NCBI RefSeq assembly: GCF_008831285.2
Contig: NC_045144.1
Location: 11,383,672 to 11,447,671, forward strand
Origin: Nymphaea colorata
Lineage: Eukaryota; Streptophyta; Magnoliopsida; Nymphaeales; Nymphaeaceae
DNA: 64,000 nt
Reading direction: 5' to 3'
Shown here: positions 1-12,587 of the stretch, piece after piece
Layout: each line of letters opens with the position of its first letter
How positions within the stretch are numbered: the stretch's first letter is position 1
The notes under the pieces: model-generated
What the model was told of the DNA's origin: nothing
What the model saw: the letters and a program-made list of their open reading frames with translations, nothing else
The model's database searches: none
Translations under genes and position numbers: made by a program

Positions 1-1270
1 CGCCACAAGAGGGTGCTGACATGTAGTATCGGCTTATAAAGCCCTCCAATACATTTCTTTCCCAACTCTTTGAAGTTGTGACCAAATGATTTAAACACTA
101 AGGCTTCAGTTCAACTTATCACCAGTATGTTTCTCACTTGTTTTCTAAGTTGAGGCATCATCCCAGCAATTATGCTTCCCAATATAAATACTCTTTCCCA
201 ACAAGTCACATAATATGCACCTGAACAATAGCATATGTCACGAGTTCATTAAACCGGTTCTAAACATTTTCAACATCACCAAAATTTCTACTATGCTTCC
301 TAACCACTTCAAATATTAGCCTATCATGCTAAAAATATAATTATATACATTCTTAAGACAAAAAGCCAATATAATTAAGCTTGTTTAGCCGTACTCACTC
401 CTCTATTATCTTCTTAAGTGTTGTAGTGTCCCCGTTAGCCACTTAAAGTGTTAATCTGTTCCCCAAGCAGCTAAAGTTATATGTTGTTGTTGCCTCAAAC
501 ACCTTCTATTTGCTAGTATGAGGGAAAAGACGTGTTTCCCAAGCTGCAATCCAACCCAACAACATCAAATAGGGTGAGAATGAGAAAAGAGAGATCAAGA
601 GAAAGGTCTCACATTAGAAGAGCACATCCAGTTGAAAGGGAGATCATTCACGAAGGGAGACACATGCATGAGAGAGAGACAACAATAGAGAGACGAAGAG
701 AGAAATAAAGGGTGAGAGTTCAGGCGAGGGAAAAAAGATAGGCGAGAGGGAGAGAGTAGAAAGATGCTCAGTTGAGGGAGAGTGCAGGGAGATGTGCGAG
801 AGTGAGAGACGGTGAGGGTGAGAAGACTCGAGACAAAGAGGGAGGAAATCGAGAAGGGAGTGACACGACTCGGGGGAGACAGGGAAAAGCAAGAGAGAGG
901 GAGACTGAACATGAGAGAGAACACAAGACGGTGTCAGCGAGAAAGGCAACACATAGAAGGGTAGAGATGAATAGCGAGGGGGTGAGAGCTGGCGGGAGAG
1001 AGGGGGATTGAGTAGAGAGAACTCGGGACAAAGAGGGAGACAAACAGAAGAAACAGAGAGAGATTGAGAGGGCTTACCTCAGCGCCATCGCCCTTCACCT
1101 CTGCCACCACTGCACCTTCTTCTGCCTCTTGTTTTCTCTGCATAGTGATCGAACCAGTGAGAGAGATGAAGAGGGAGAACTGGCATCGAGCCTCCTCTTC
1201 ACGTGGGTGGGATTTGGGTCCGAGTCAAGACCTGATCCAGCCCGACCTGCCCTACACGCCAAACATTATA
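1..1270 (-). repeat. Tekay-type gypsy LTR, 5' portion (cut by window edge)
   Basis: This matches, segment by segment, the part of the long LTR that ends at 29206. It contains the GCCCTCCAATA-type block at the left edge, a purine-rich tract of about 500 bases (GAGAGA on this strand, CT-rich in the sense of the element) at 560-1070, and a GC-rich block. Its degenerate end CATTATA near 1270 corresponds to GTTACA in better copies. On the minus strand a splice-donor-like GAGGTAAGC lies at 1072-1080. No chromodomain or integrase sequence follows it, so the right flank looks like host DNA. The spurious reading frames here come from the simple CT composition. Confidence 0.8.
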
Positions 1271-2943
1271 GTTACTGTGGTGCCATACATGTTTGACAAG
1301 TGAAATTTACTAGTTGTTACTATGGTGCTCAATTTTTTGTTAGTGATGGATGTTCTGATAAAAAGATGGAACTCTCAAACTGCACCATTTAGCCTGGAGA
1401 TTTTGAGCAAGAATTATGGGTTTGAAGTGCCATAGAGAAGTCGTGCTAGGGAACGAGTTACAATGGAAGCTGATGGGCATGACGAGGGAGCAATTCATTA
1501 ACTATTTTGTTGGTCGAAGAGTTCCATGAGGGAGAAGGTCTCTTAGCAACAACGCTAGGTTGCATATAGGTTTAAGTTAGATGCAGTTTATTGAAGATAT
1601 TGAACAAGTACACCACTAAGCATGTAGTGTTATGCTCAACCACCTATACAACCAGCTCTACCACATGAAGTAGGGTAAAAGAACTGCTTGAGGGTTTTAG
1701 CTATTTGTACAGGTAAAATACACTATTCAAGCTAGTCCATTTATTTCGTTAAGTAGAACGAGTGAATTTATTGTCTGCCTATTTTTTTAGGTATAGTCAT
1801 GGGAGCATGTATCCTTTATGAGTTCCACAGCTGTCCTTAGATCTTCAAATGAATTCCCAAAGATCAGCTAGTGGGGACCTATTAATGGCAAGAAATACTT
1901 GGTACAAGTATTTCTGATTTGATTTCTATTGATGTATGTGACAAATGTTTTTCCTATTGAATTGTAATCTTAAATGTGTACATTGTGTGGTGATCATATG
2001 AGATGGGGGACATTGAAGATAAAAAGTGGTTATTGAAGTTGTTAAGGTAGCGTATGGAGACATCGAGTTTTTATGCATGAACGAAATCCTTGATGCAATA
2101 AGATGACCTAATACCACAATCTGGAAGGGAACAATGGACTCCAAAGGTGGCTGAGCCAAGAAAACAAATATGAAGAACAGTGTTGAACACTTGGAGGTAC
2201 AATTGCATGTTCAATATGTCAAGTAATTGGATAATTAAAAACCAAGGAGGCATTTGGACAAGTCCATATAGGGTAAAAAATACATTGATTATTGTGCCAA
2301 ATATGTGCGCTGAAATTCATGGTATGGCATGGGTGCATCATCATACTCAAAGAGGTTTAGTAGTGGCTTTGATCCCCTACTGCATTGATGTAATTTTTGA
2401 TATGACACTTTTTTAAAAAATAATTTCAATGAATCGCTAAGTGGAAACTGCACACTAAATAATTTTGATTGAATCAACCAAATGGTGGGAGCCAATCAAA
2501 CTCAAAGAGTGGAAAACAATAAGAACGAGATAGATAAATTGAACTTTATTACCTCAAAATAAAATGCATCTACACAATTGTTTGAATAAAAATAAAACTA
2601 ACATGCCAACAATGTCTATTGCAAGACAAAGCAAATTCTCAAAATCAAATGCTTCGGAAAACTAGAAACTCTTCAGAAAGATCTCCAATCAAGGCTCACA
2701 TTGCTTTTGTATGTGTCTAGCCAATGTGTTCTACAAATGCCACCAAGTGTGCACCAACCTGAAAATCAGAACATTAAAAGAAATACACACAACCTTAAAT
2801 TCACCTATATGAACTCACATGGAGTCTAAAACTATGTCACATGGGCGCAAGGTGTGGGTGCCGATACGATTGTGGATGGGGGTGCCAATGTGGCACATCC
2901 CACAAAGCTTTGGTGAGGGTACAACGAAGGTATATGTAAAAAT

Positions 2944-2948
<5 letters not shown>
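1271..2948. other. no recognised gene
   Basis: AT-rich sequence with only short reading frames (at most about 80 codons) on both strands and no family motif that I recognise. I see no terminal repeats, primer site or splice-consistent coding series. It is probably intergenic DNA or very old element debris. Confidence 0.5.

Positions 2949-3020
<72 letters not shown>
2949..3020. repeat. (TA)36 microsatellite
   Basis: An uninterrupted run of TA dinucleotides, about 72 bases long. It makes a spurious Tyr-Ile reading frame. Confidence 0.97.
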
Positions 3021-3025
<5 letters not shown>

Positions 3026-5512
3026 GTCCTTTGTCTTTTATTACTATAAATAAAGGTTTATGAGAATGTTATTTTACTCCAAAATTTTAAAGGGTGCTGA
3101 CCTTTTTTAAACAATTATACATGTATATAATAATGTTATTTATTTATTTATTTTTTTGAAAATATTTTTTTTTGTATTTTTTTGTAAATATTGATAGACT
3201 AGACCAGTAGACCTTACTGTCATTAAAGAGGTTAACTGGCAAGTCATCATTCTTAAGGGCTCGTTTATAGCGATTTTACTATGCATAAATGTAAATTTGT
3301 CATTTCTGTATGCCTTTACTTTTGCAATCAAACTCATGGAAAATTACCCTGCATTTTTTTATGAATCATGTTAATTTACTTTGGAAAAAAGTCGGACCCC
3401 TTGGGGTTTGACTTTTTTCCGTAGTGTTTATTTTTTCCTCGTTAGGGCTTCCTCTTTCTCCTTGTCTCTCTTCTTAATTCTCTCAGATTGGCATGGCGTG
3501 GTGGATGTGCATCTTGATAGCTCTGATGCCATTTCTTTCTATCACACTCTCTCTATCCATCTCTCTTCTGTCTCTGTCCCTCTCCCTTTGTTTCTATAAG
3601 TCGGTTGCACGCCATGTTACACTTTTATGCCTTCTTTTTCACTCATTCTCTCCTCATCGTCTATGTTTTGTGTTTTCGTTACCTTTGTAACTTCTCCTCC
3701 CCTCATCTTCCATTGTTCTTCGCCTACAAGTACATCCAGAAGCCTGTTGTTCGTCAGACTGGAGGATCCTAATATGATTGGTGCATGGTAAAGCCCTAAT
3801 CAATTGTGACCGACCTTTCTTCCTGGACCCTCTATCTTTGTCATCGCATGAATTGTTATTGCGGGGTGGTTAAAGGATCATCGATTGCCCTTATTTTAGG
3901 TTCTATGCCTACAACAAAGGTAAAACCGCAGCCGTTTGACCTTTTCAGCCACTTGTTTGTTGTCAATGTAGACGCCATTTACTTCCATTCATGTCGTTTC
4001 CATCTATGTTCTCAAATATTGTTAAGATGGAAGTGATTATTGGTTTTCATTATACAGTCGATTTGCATCGGTTCTTCTTAGGCACTCAAGATGGACAACA
4101 TCTTGCTAGAGATACATCAGGGCACTATAATTTGTTTTTCTATTACTGCTTGTAAATCTGACTTCTTGTTTGGCATTATGTCTTATGAAACTGATTTCCC
4201 CTTCATAGTTTTAATAAGTTTTTGGTGCTAATGAACTTGCATTCTAATGAGTGAAAACCTCCACAATAAGCTGTACTTTTTTCCCTCCTTGCTTCCCAAT
4301 CAGGGTTTTTGTTTTGCCTTCTTCATTTTAGTGTGTGTTTGTGATTAAGAAGCATTGTCGGCTGACATTTTCTTTGGTGTTTTATGGTCTGTGTGTCCGG
4401 TAGCATATGATATGTGAAAGATGTTCATGAGTATATTTTTTTTGTAGTTGTTCATCTCCGTCATTCTGGTTATCTGGTTTTCTCTTGTATCTTTTTACTT
4501 TTTTACATGGTAGAATAATAGATTGCTTTTCTCATTTTTACATTTGAAGCTTGCTTAATGAGGAAAGTTGATGACGATGCCATTACAATTTAGATACATG
4601 TTGTTGAAATAATTCTGCACTAATGTATATTTGCTAATCCCTATTTGCCCTATCAAGGGCTATCCAATGTTTGGCTTGTCTGAATTACAAAGTCACAACA
4701 ACTTTTTCACATACAGCAAGAGGGTTTCCACAATGTACATTTTTTGGTCTATTATCACTTAGCCTAACCTCAGTATTGAACTTTTGACTATCTTTGAATT
4801 GTAGATCTTAACCTAAGCTTTCAGTAAGGTGAATAATACTTGTGTGGCTGGCAAATGAATGAAGAAAAAGTCTTTCATGTTGTCATATGTTCAAAAAAGA
4901 AATACAGTTGCTTTTATTTTTGCGATTGTCTGGAAATCTTTTTATACAAGGCAAGAATTATAGTCTCACATTGTCATAGTTGTTTCATATCCATGCATTT
5001 AGAGGGGTTCAATTTGTCACATGTTGCGTCATATTAAATAGATGGTGATACACATGTGAAGGCTATTGACATGATAACGGATGGCTGCCACAAACTCCAT
5101 GATCTTTGTCAACCTTCCACCTTCACAGTGGGTGTCATGGTTGACATGTAAACTTGCTGATCCATAGGTAAGAGTTGATTGTTAATTATATGTTGATTGG
5201 TTCTTTATTTGTATATTTTATATGTTTCAACATTTCTTATATGTTCATTGTTCTTCAATGATGTTTGTAATGAATTTTTCGTGTATGTTAGCAATGTCAA
5301 TTTGGTGTTCACATGTTCAATATCTCTTGCTTGCACATTAATTGAACATGTTTGTACACTTTTTTATTAAAAAATTCTTCAACATTTTTTGCTATTTTGG
5401 GTCATGTAGTTTAGTAGAAATGGTTAACATAGACATGTTTGATGATGATGAAGAACAAGAGCGTTATTTGATTCAACTAGTGTTTGTTTTCATCTTTTTT
5501 TTGTTAAAGGCA
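3021..5512. other. no recognised gene; possible decayed host exon material
   Basis: No reading frame exceeds 76 codons. The stretch 3430-3700 is CT-rich, like plant 5' untranslated regions. At 5041-5151 an uninterrupted frame of about 36 codons (beginning DGDTHVKAID) ends in TAA shortly before a GTAAG, and could be a relic exon. I do not recognise its family. The right boundary is where Tekay LTR sequence begins abruptly near 5513. Confidence 0.4.
3383..3420. repeat. 38-base near-perfect hairpin
   Basis: The arms GGAAAAAAGTC and GACTTTTTTCC are perfect reverse complements 38 bases end to end. The inner GGACCCC / GGGGTTT also pairs except for two positions. It is isolated, with no obvious element around it. 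Confidence 0.8.
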
Positions 5513-8107
5513 ACTGCCTCCAAAACCTGAAAAAGATAAATAATAGAAAGCTTAGCTTTCACAGTATGTCAACAAACCAGATAAATTCCTAACCCTCTAA
5601 CATATAAGCTTAAATCTAGAGTCTAATATGTAAAAAAACTTAATCACTATCGTATCATTATAAGTGCATGTAGTCACATAACTTGTCATGGCAGTCCATC
5701 ACATATTTCATGACATATAAGGACCATTCAATGACCACAATTAACACATTTAATAGTCACATTCACTTGCATATTCACTTTATCCTTATTTGTTTCATTT
5801 ACATTTATTTCATTTACATTTGATTCAGTGAATTGATAGCTCATGTAGGTGCAAAACACATACGCATGCACACCATAGACAACCTACAGTCGGAAGACAA
5901 CTTGTGTGATAGTCCAAAACTGTATGGATTTGTTCACGCTGCAACGGTAGAGTAATCATCTATGGATGTGTGAATTCAAATGAGAGTTGTTCAGCCTTCC
6001 CTATGACACACAGGTTGGGAAGGTGGAAGCCCAACACTCCAAGCACATCAGACAATGATATCTTTGGGCATTGCACTGCCTACGCTCCAAGTAGACGAAA
6101 CCAACGGTAAGGGCGGGACATATCCCAAACATATTGCCATAACTCACTGGTCTCCCATCAAGTATTTTGTCTTAATTTATCATTAAGGGCATATTCACAA
6201 AAAAACCGTCTAACACACGAGGTTGGTTCACTTTACAAGTGCACCCGTACCTCAAAATGCCTCTATAAGAGGGTTACACATTCAGTCAATACTCTTATCT
6301 AGCAATCATACTTTATGGGTATAAGTTCATTCAATCGAATTGCTGCCTAACAACAACACAAATGAAAATGTCATAGCATGCACAATAGTCAAGTCACAAC
6401 TATCACCACATATGAAAACTTAGCCGAACCATGGAGAGTAGTCTCGATCTGTGACTCGCTCGTAGCTGTCCTACACAAATATCATGCTAAGATGCTCACT
6501 AATGCACAATCGGGATCGATGTGATAGTCGACTCGATACACCACCTACTGCCATACCTATCGCGTGCCGCCAAAAACACCCAAAATTGCCTCAAACTCCG
6601 AATCTTATTGCTCAAGGTTTACCTGATGTGCCCAGGGTACCTGTAAAAATTCAAAGTGATACGTTATCCATTCATTTCACTCTAAAATCTATTTAGGAAA
6701 GAAATATGACCATTGAGGTATAGGTCATCGTCTCAAGAGGGAGCCGAAAGGTAGTATCGACCTGTAGAACCCTTCAATAAGTTTTTCTCATCTTTACGAA
6801 GTTATGACCGATTGATTTAGACTCCAACACCATGATTTAACCTACCGATAGCATGTTTCTCAACTTGCTTTCTTAGTTAAGACAATCATCCTAGCATTCA
6901 TGCTTCCCTATTTTTAATTTGATGATGACTATACTAGTTCACTAATAAAAGCATAAACCAACAAAATCAACATGAACGGGCATTTTCATCACACCTCAAT
7001 ATATGTTCGAAACTTAATAATTTACATGTTCTATCATCCTTTTGAATTGTTATTTCACGTGTAAATTAAAATAAGTACTCTTTCCCCACAAGTGATGTAA
7101 TATTCATATTAACAATAGCATGTATCAAAAGTTCGTTAAAACAGTCCTAAACCTTCTCCACATTATTAAAATCTCTACCATGCTCCCTAACTACTTTAAA
7201 TATTAACTAATCGTGCTAAAAAGATAATTATATATATATATATTCTTAGGGCAAAATCCAATGAAATTAGGCTTGTTTGGCCATACTCACCCCTTTTAGA
7301 GAGTCTTAGCTGTTGTATTGTCCTTGTCAGCTGCAACACCCTCTATTCGTTGGTATGAAGGGAAAAACGTCTCTCCAACTGCCAAAACCAAGACACCCCT
7401 AAAAAGTGCGAGAATGAGCAAGAGAGAGGGCTAACAATAGAAGAGGGCATCCAGTTGAGAGGGAGATGGTTTGGCTGAGGGAGACACATGCACGGGAGAG
7501 AGTGAGACAACAATAGAGAGACAAAGAGAGAGAGACACAAAGGGTGAGAAAAATAAAAACAAACGAGGGGGAGAGTGCTTGGTTGACCAGGGAGACTGAG
7601 TTCGAGATGGGACGGAGCAGATGCATTGGACAGAGAGAAATCGGAGGAGAGACAGGGCAAGAATGACATCAAGGTAGAAAAAGGAACAAAAAAAGACAAG
7701 AGGGAGCATGCATGAGAGACAACTTGGTTAAGGGAACATACAGAGAGAGAGCAAGTGTGAGACACGATGAGGGTGAGAGAAAACTGGCAGAGAGATATCA
7801 GAGGGTGAGGGAGACGATAAGATAGAAAAGGGGAGAGTACGTGAGAACAAAGATTAGATAGAGGGCGAGAAAGAGAGAGGAGACAGAAGAGACATAGAAA
7901 AATGGGGAGGGGCTTACCTCCGTGCCGTGGTCCTCCACCTCTGCCGCTGTTGCTTCTCCTTCCGTAGCTCCATCTCAAGCTCCGAACAATGAGAGTTATG
8001 AGGAGTGACCCCCCTTGACATCGGGCCTCTTCATGCTGGTGCATTAAGGGTTCGGGTCTGGACTCTAATCCAAACATGACTTGCCCATCAAAAATTCGCA
8101 CATTACA
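5513..8107 (-). repeat. Tekay element A, 3' LTR (U5 end missing)
   Basis: The block order is the same as in the LTR at 26010-29206. It runs from the CAAAACCTGAAAAAG block at about 5523, through the CTCGACTCGATA-type block, the CT-rich tract (7380-7920) and the donor-like GAGGTAAGC (minus strand, 7912-7920), to the LTR terminus CATTACA at 8101-8107. The terminal 250 or so bases beginning TGTCACACC are absent on the left, so this LTR is truncated there. The end at 8107 is followed directly by chromodomain-coding sequence, which identifies it as the 3' LTR of a minus-strand element. Confidence 0.85.
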
Positions 8108-8600
8108 TCTTAGCCTCTTTAAATACAATTTGATCATTAAAATTTAGATCATACCTCAATGTAAAAACAAGTGTGGATACTTTTTTCACATATCAGCCTC
8201 GAGCTCCCATGTGATCTCCTTCAACCCATGGTATTGTCATTCCACTTTTATTAGAGAAATTTCCTTAGTACAAAGTATTTGTTCTCTTGAATCCATAATT
8301 CTAATAGGTTTTTCTTCCATCATCAAATCATCTTGCACCTGAATACCTTGAAAATCAATCATGTGTGGTATTCGACACATACTTTTAAAGCATGAAGACA
8401 TGAAAACATCATGAATATGACTCAACTTTGGTGGTGGTGCCAATTTGTACGCCACCTCTATGACTTTCTCTAATATTTCAAAAGGCTCAATGAACATCGG
8501 ACTCAACTTTCCCTTAATTCCAAATCAAAAAACACCTTTAGTAGGTGAAATTTTCAAAAACACATGATCACTAACCTGAAAAGCTAACTCTCTACGTTGA
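8108..8600 (-). pseudogene. Tekay element A: integrase C-terminus and chromodomain tail
   Basis: Read on the minus strand, this piece carries the GPFEILE-like motif (here EPFEILEKV), then LSHIHDVF, the IQVQDDL segment and a chromodomain-like end with the pattern W-x2-H-x3-E-x-TWE near 8160-8245. In the Tekay/Del chromovirus lineage this region is the integrase C-terminal domain followed by a chromodomain thought to bind modified histones and steer insertion. The canonical VSML after HDVFH is garbled here, and stop codons follow the chromodomain. It lies immediately inside the 3' LTR, as expected for the end of pol. It is a non-functional relic. Confidence 0.8.
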
Positions 8601-9735
8601 ATGTCAGTATAACTATTTTGTCTACTCTGAGATGTCAACAACTTTTTTCTTATCAGTTGTACTTGGTTGGTATAGTGTGCAATATAAAAAAGTTTTTGTT
8701 CTTGCCATCACCCATTTTGATTCAACAAGTTGGTGATCCACATGACCTTCCATACAATGCCTCAAAAGGTGTTGTCCTGATGCTAGAGTGATAACTATTA
8801 TATATGCAAACTTTGTCAATTTCACATGTTTATCCTATTCTCTTTTCTAGTGTAAGACACAAGCACGTAACATGTCCTCTAAGGTTTACACGGTCATCTC
8901 AGATTGCCCATTAGTTTGGGAGTGAAACCCTGTACTCAGCTTAAGCTTGACATCCAATGCCTTTTGCAATTGCCCCCCAAACCTAGAGGTAAAACATGGA
9001 TCTCGATATATAATAATAGACTTTGGTACTCCATGCAATCTCACTATCTTGCCAATATATAACTTTATGAGACTTTCTAATGACTGACTAATTCTGATTG
9101 GCAGAAAATGAGCTGACTTCATAAGTTGATCAACAATTGTTTTTCGGTGTGACGCAAACCTACCATGAAACAAGCCTCCTAGTCGTTGACGCTCTACTTT
9201 GATCTGCTGACAAACTAAGCATTTTGTGACATATTTTGTAATTTTGTGCTTTCTTTCAGACCAACAATAATTTTGTTTTATGTTATGAAACATCTTTGTA
9301 TTTCCAAGGTGTATGAAAATTTTGGATTTATGAGCTCATCAAGCAATTGACGCTTCACCTCTTCATCTCTAAGGACCCATAATTTTTTACGAAACTACAA
9401 AGAACCATCCTTATCTTGAAACCTAGGGGAATCTGTCAGCTTACTTTCTTCCATGTTTTTAACAAAATCAAGGTCTTTCTTTTGCTTCAATGTATTCTCT
9501 TCCAACAATGGATATCGTATCAAGGCAGTCATAGTTGCTTTGTTTTCATTATATAGTTTAGACTCCCATGTTATCACATTTTTCAATAATGTCAAAGAGT
9601 GATTCATCATACTAAATATCATTGCCTCTACATGTCTGCGCAAAGCATCATTCACCACATTTGCTTTTCTTGGATGATATGATATTTTGGATTCATAATC
9701 CTTTAAATACTTGATCCATCTTCTTTGCCATAGAT
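8601..9735 (-). pseudogene. Tekay element A: integrase
   Basis: Minus-strand fragments cover the integrase: the zinc-binding region with CLVCQQ, a stretch LMKSAHFLP, the second catalytic Asp region ([11 protein letters not shown], in place of ADRD), the FHSQTNGQSE motif holding the catalytic Glu, and the following FAYNNSYH region in a shifted frame. The section between the zinc finger and LMKSAHF, which would carry the first catalytic Asp, is missing by comparison with element C (18337-18450). Upstream the linker between RNase H and integrase survives at 9395-9658. Stops and frame changes make it inactive. It is more divergent from C and D than those two are from each other. Confidence 0.8.
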
Positions 9736-9843
9736 TGAGATGAAGGAAGTTTACCTTGGATTTTGGATGATATGATATTTTGGATTCATAGGGTCTACGG
9801 AAACTCTATCATTCGATATCACATGACCAAGGAAGTTTACCTT
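9670..9843 (-). repeat. deletion junction with copied filler DNA
   Basis: Most of RNase H and the end of RT (about 500 bases relative to element D 22780-23290) is missing from element A at this point. The junction contains a 28-base copy (9763-9790) of 9670-9697, next to a 15-base copy (9743-9757) of 9829-9843. Both source segments flank the deletion. This is the pattern left by break repair with repeated template switching. Confidence 0.8.
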
Positions 9844-10260
9844 CTCTAGCGAAAATTCACGTTTTGAGTACTTGGCATATAACTTATGCTTGCGCAGAAA
9901 CACCAACACACTCCTTAGGTGATCTCTATGTTCTGCCTTGCCATGTGAATACACCAAAATATCATCCATGAATACAATAACAAATCGATCCTAGCAGTAT
10001 TGAAAAATTATATTCATGAGATTCATAAACACTGTTGAAGAATTGGTTAACTCAAAAGGCATGACTCTGAATTCATAGTGCCCATATATAGTTTGAAAAA
10101 CAGTACTAGCAGCATATTCCTCCCATATCAAAAGCTGGTGATAGCTTGTCCTCAGATCAATCTTAAAGAACACTTTTGCGTTCTTGAGCTGATCGAACAA
10201 GTCCTCAATACTAGGAAATTGATGGTGACTTGATTCAACATGCGTTAATCAATGCATAAG
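9744..10260 (-). pseudogene. Tekay element A: reverse transcriptase, catalytic part
   Basis: On the minus strand this encodes the RT segments [27 protein letters not shown], and the catalytic box, of which MDDILVYS survives (FVDD in element C). It ends with LYAKYSK and FLGHVIS. The palm domain order matches elements C and D. A frame break separates 9969 from 10200, and the RNase H domain that should follow is deleted, so the protein cannot be made. Confidence 0.85.
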
Positions 10261-11000
10261 TGCATCATTTTATCTTTCTTCTTAATAAACAACACGGGTG
10301 CTCTCCAAGGTGATATGCTGAGTCAAATGAAGCCCTTATCTAAGAGCTTTTGTAGTTGCTTCCTCAACTCTTCTAACTCTGCCAGTGCCATATGATATGG
10401 TGCCTTAAAAATTGGGGCTGTCCCTGATAACAAATCTAACTTGAATTCAATTTCTTGTGTCAGAGGCCAACTTGTTAACTCCTTAGGAAACACATCATGG
10501 TACTCACTCACAATGCCCACATTACCTAACTTTGTCGGCTTAGTCTCACTAGTCAACACATTGACCAAGAATGCAACACTCCACTTTGTAACAATTGTTT
10601 GGCCTTTAGTGCAAACACCATTATCTTATCAGTTTGATTGACTTTTTGAGCTTGAAAATCCATTGGTTGCGTCCCATGAGCCAAGAACTGTATCTGTTTT
10701 TTTATGCAATCTATGTTGGCATAATGCGTATATGGCCAATCATGCCCAAAATAACATTGAATACACTGAGACTTACGATCACCAACTGTGAAGTCCAATG
10801 GTGTTGATGGATCTCTATGTTTACATCAGGTAAATGTTGGCTACACAAACCTAGAGCATGCATAAGGCAGACCATTTTAAGACATACATCATCATCTTAG
10901 TTGACACTTTTAGTGAAGTGGCAAATCAACTAGATATGAAAAAATGAGTCACCCTTGCATAAAATAACACTCTAGCAATGTGAGAACCACCAAGTAATGT
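10261..11000 (-). pseudogene. Tekay element A: protease and N-terminal RT
   Basis: The minus strand reads SEYHDVFPKEL, the ELEELRKQL linker and a protease-end segment with GHDWPYTHYANIDC. Element C has GMDWLYTHYANTDC there. The protease active-site region near 10930-10960 reads YARVTHFF where the lineage usually has DSGATHSF, so the catalytic Asp has become Tyr. Stop codons interrupt the frame. It lies between gag (right) and RT (left), the usual gag-PR-RT order. Confidence 0.75.
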
Positions 11001-11039
11001 TTCTTCAATGAAATTTTGTGCCTAAAGCTCCTCGAGGTA

Positions 11040-12202
11040 GTCACATAAATGTATATGGTAGTCTTTTGTGCACTTAAAGGACCGGCCTTGGACTTCTTCA
11101 ACTCTTTTTCTTGCATTTTTTAGGCAATTTTTGATGAAGTGTCACATCCTTCCACAATGTAAACACACTCTAGTGTCCCAATAACACGTCTTCTCGGGGT
11201 GCATATGTGAGCAAGTGAGATATCTATGAAGAGTCAAAGTAGTTACTGTCCCATGTGTAGTGTCACTACGGGTAGGCCTGTTTCGCTTGAATGCTCTGTC
11301 GTCTCTCCTTTCGCAAGGCTTTGCCATGCATGCAAAGTTGTGGTGCTTGGTCTACATCTGCCTACTGTGTGCGTGCTGTCATGGTTTCCCTCTATGTGTT
11401 TTTCCAATCCTCCTCTATGCACCTAGCCATGGTGGCAGCCTTGTCCAAATCATGAGGCCTGCTAGACTTCTCCTTGCTTTATAGTCTGTGTCACACAATC
11501 CATGCATAAACTTGTCTACTCTGGTCTCATCAATTGTGTAGAGATATGGCAATACACCTCTAAGTGTTGATACTACATACTCCTCCAAGTTCATATGATT
11601 TTGCTGCAACTCAAGAAACTATTGTATTTTTTTGTTCCTTGCATGCACTGAGAAGTAGGTGCTGAATAATGAATATCTGAACTACTTCCATGAGACTGGT
11701 TGTCGACCTGCAGACCAAATCTTAGGAGTCAATTGCCACCACCATTTGGCATAGCCATAGTTCATGCTACCTCCTTCTGGCTTGTTGAGATGCTCAAAAT
11801 GCGCTCTACTTATTCAATCCACTCATCTGCCGCGTCTAGGCTGCCATCTCCCATAAAAACATGCTGCTGCATTGACATGAGCTACTTAAATGACATCGAG
11901 GTCACCTTCTCCTTACACAGTCCACTAGTGTCTCTTGTAGAAAATGCAAGGCTCCTCTAGTTACTGACCATCGACTAGACTAGCGATGTCAACGTCTACA
12001 AGGTCGCCGATAGTATAGCCTACATATCCATAGGTGGAGTTTGCATTGGTAGGGTTTGGGCACCCACACTAGTATGAGTGAACAGTTGCTCTGACATACT
12101 ATCGTCTAGTGAGGTAGGTGCGTCTAAATAAGCCAAACTGGTCTTTCTCTGTGCCTTAGTAGCTGGCCCACCTTGTTTTTTACCCCTACATTGGTACTCC
12201 AT
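11040..12202 (-). pseudogene. Tekay element A: gag
   Basis: The likely original start is at 12202, where a pyrimidine-rich stretch and CAG precede MEYQCRGKKQ. Elements C and D start with MEYRRRGKK at the same place. Recognisable further pieces are the capsid segment with LEEYV and DKFMHGLCD (11415-11609) and the nucleocapsid zinc knuckle CLHCGRM-stop-HFIKNC (near 11130-11170), where a stop replaces one position of the CX2CX4HX4C motif. Many stops separate the pieces. Gag would form the particle and bind element RNA. Confidence 0.75.
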
Positions 12203-12430
12203 CTGTACAAGTAAAAGGCATCATTCTTATTGCAAAGTCTATGACAAGTCTGTTAAATCAAACTGCAAAGATGCATCATCACAATATTTCAAAACATCAA
12301 TCTATTCTATGTGTATATATCATAGTGAAAATCAAAACTACATTAAGAGCTCAATTAAATAGCGCATACCTGGGCAACACAACTTTATAGATAGACTTTA
12401 ACTCACATCCATAATGGGGTTTTTATCATA

Positions 12431-12442
12431 GCTCTAATACCA
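12431..12442 (-). promoter_or_regulatory. primer binding site, element A
   Basis: The minus strand reads TGGTATTAGAGC, one mismatch from the plant initiator-Met tRNA complement TGGTATCAGAGC. It lies a few bases inside the 5' LTR end, where minus-strand DNA synthesis would start. Confidence 0.85.
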
Positions 12443-12446
12443 AAGC

Positions 12447-12587
12447 TATCAAACTGACCTTTTGAACCCCCAAATATTTTTTTTTTCGATATAATATGTC
12501 GAGGTGCAACAACACAACAATTGAAATAGAGTTATGCAAATCAAAATGACAATGTAGGTGCAAATCAAAATGACAATGTAAGCGATT
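12447..12587 (-). repeat. Tekay element A, 5' LTR stub
   Basis: Only about 140 bases of the LTR (degenerate TATCAAACTGACC start, then the GGTGCAACAACACAACAATT block) remain before the sequence switches to a different part of the same LTR in the opposite orientation. A 20-base segment CAAATCAAAATGACAATGTA is tandemly duplicated at about 12537-12580. The head-to-head switch lies at 12575-12590. Confidence 0.75.

Noticed and set aside
595-1043. Overlapping 80-110-codon frames on both strands
   Set aside because: They arise from the GAGAGA/CTCTCT tract of the LTR; Ser/Leu-rich or Arg/Glu-rich strings without domain structure.
2819-3049. 76-codon frame with Tyr-Ile repeats
   Set aside because: Translation of the (TA)36 microsatellite.
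3700-3780. A ribosomal-protein L15-like start (YKYIQKPVV)
   Set aside because: Only about three residues agree and the frame stops at once.
7343-8137. 264-codon minus-strand frame
   Set aside because: It lies across the CT-rich tract and terminus of the element A LTR; composition artefact.
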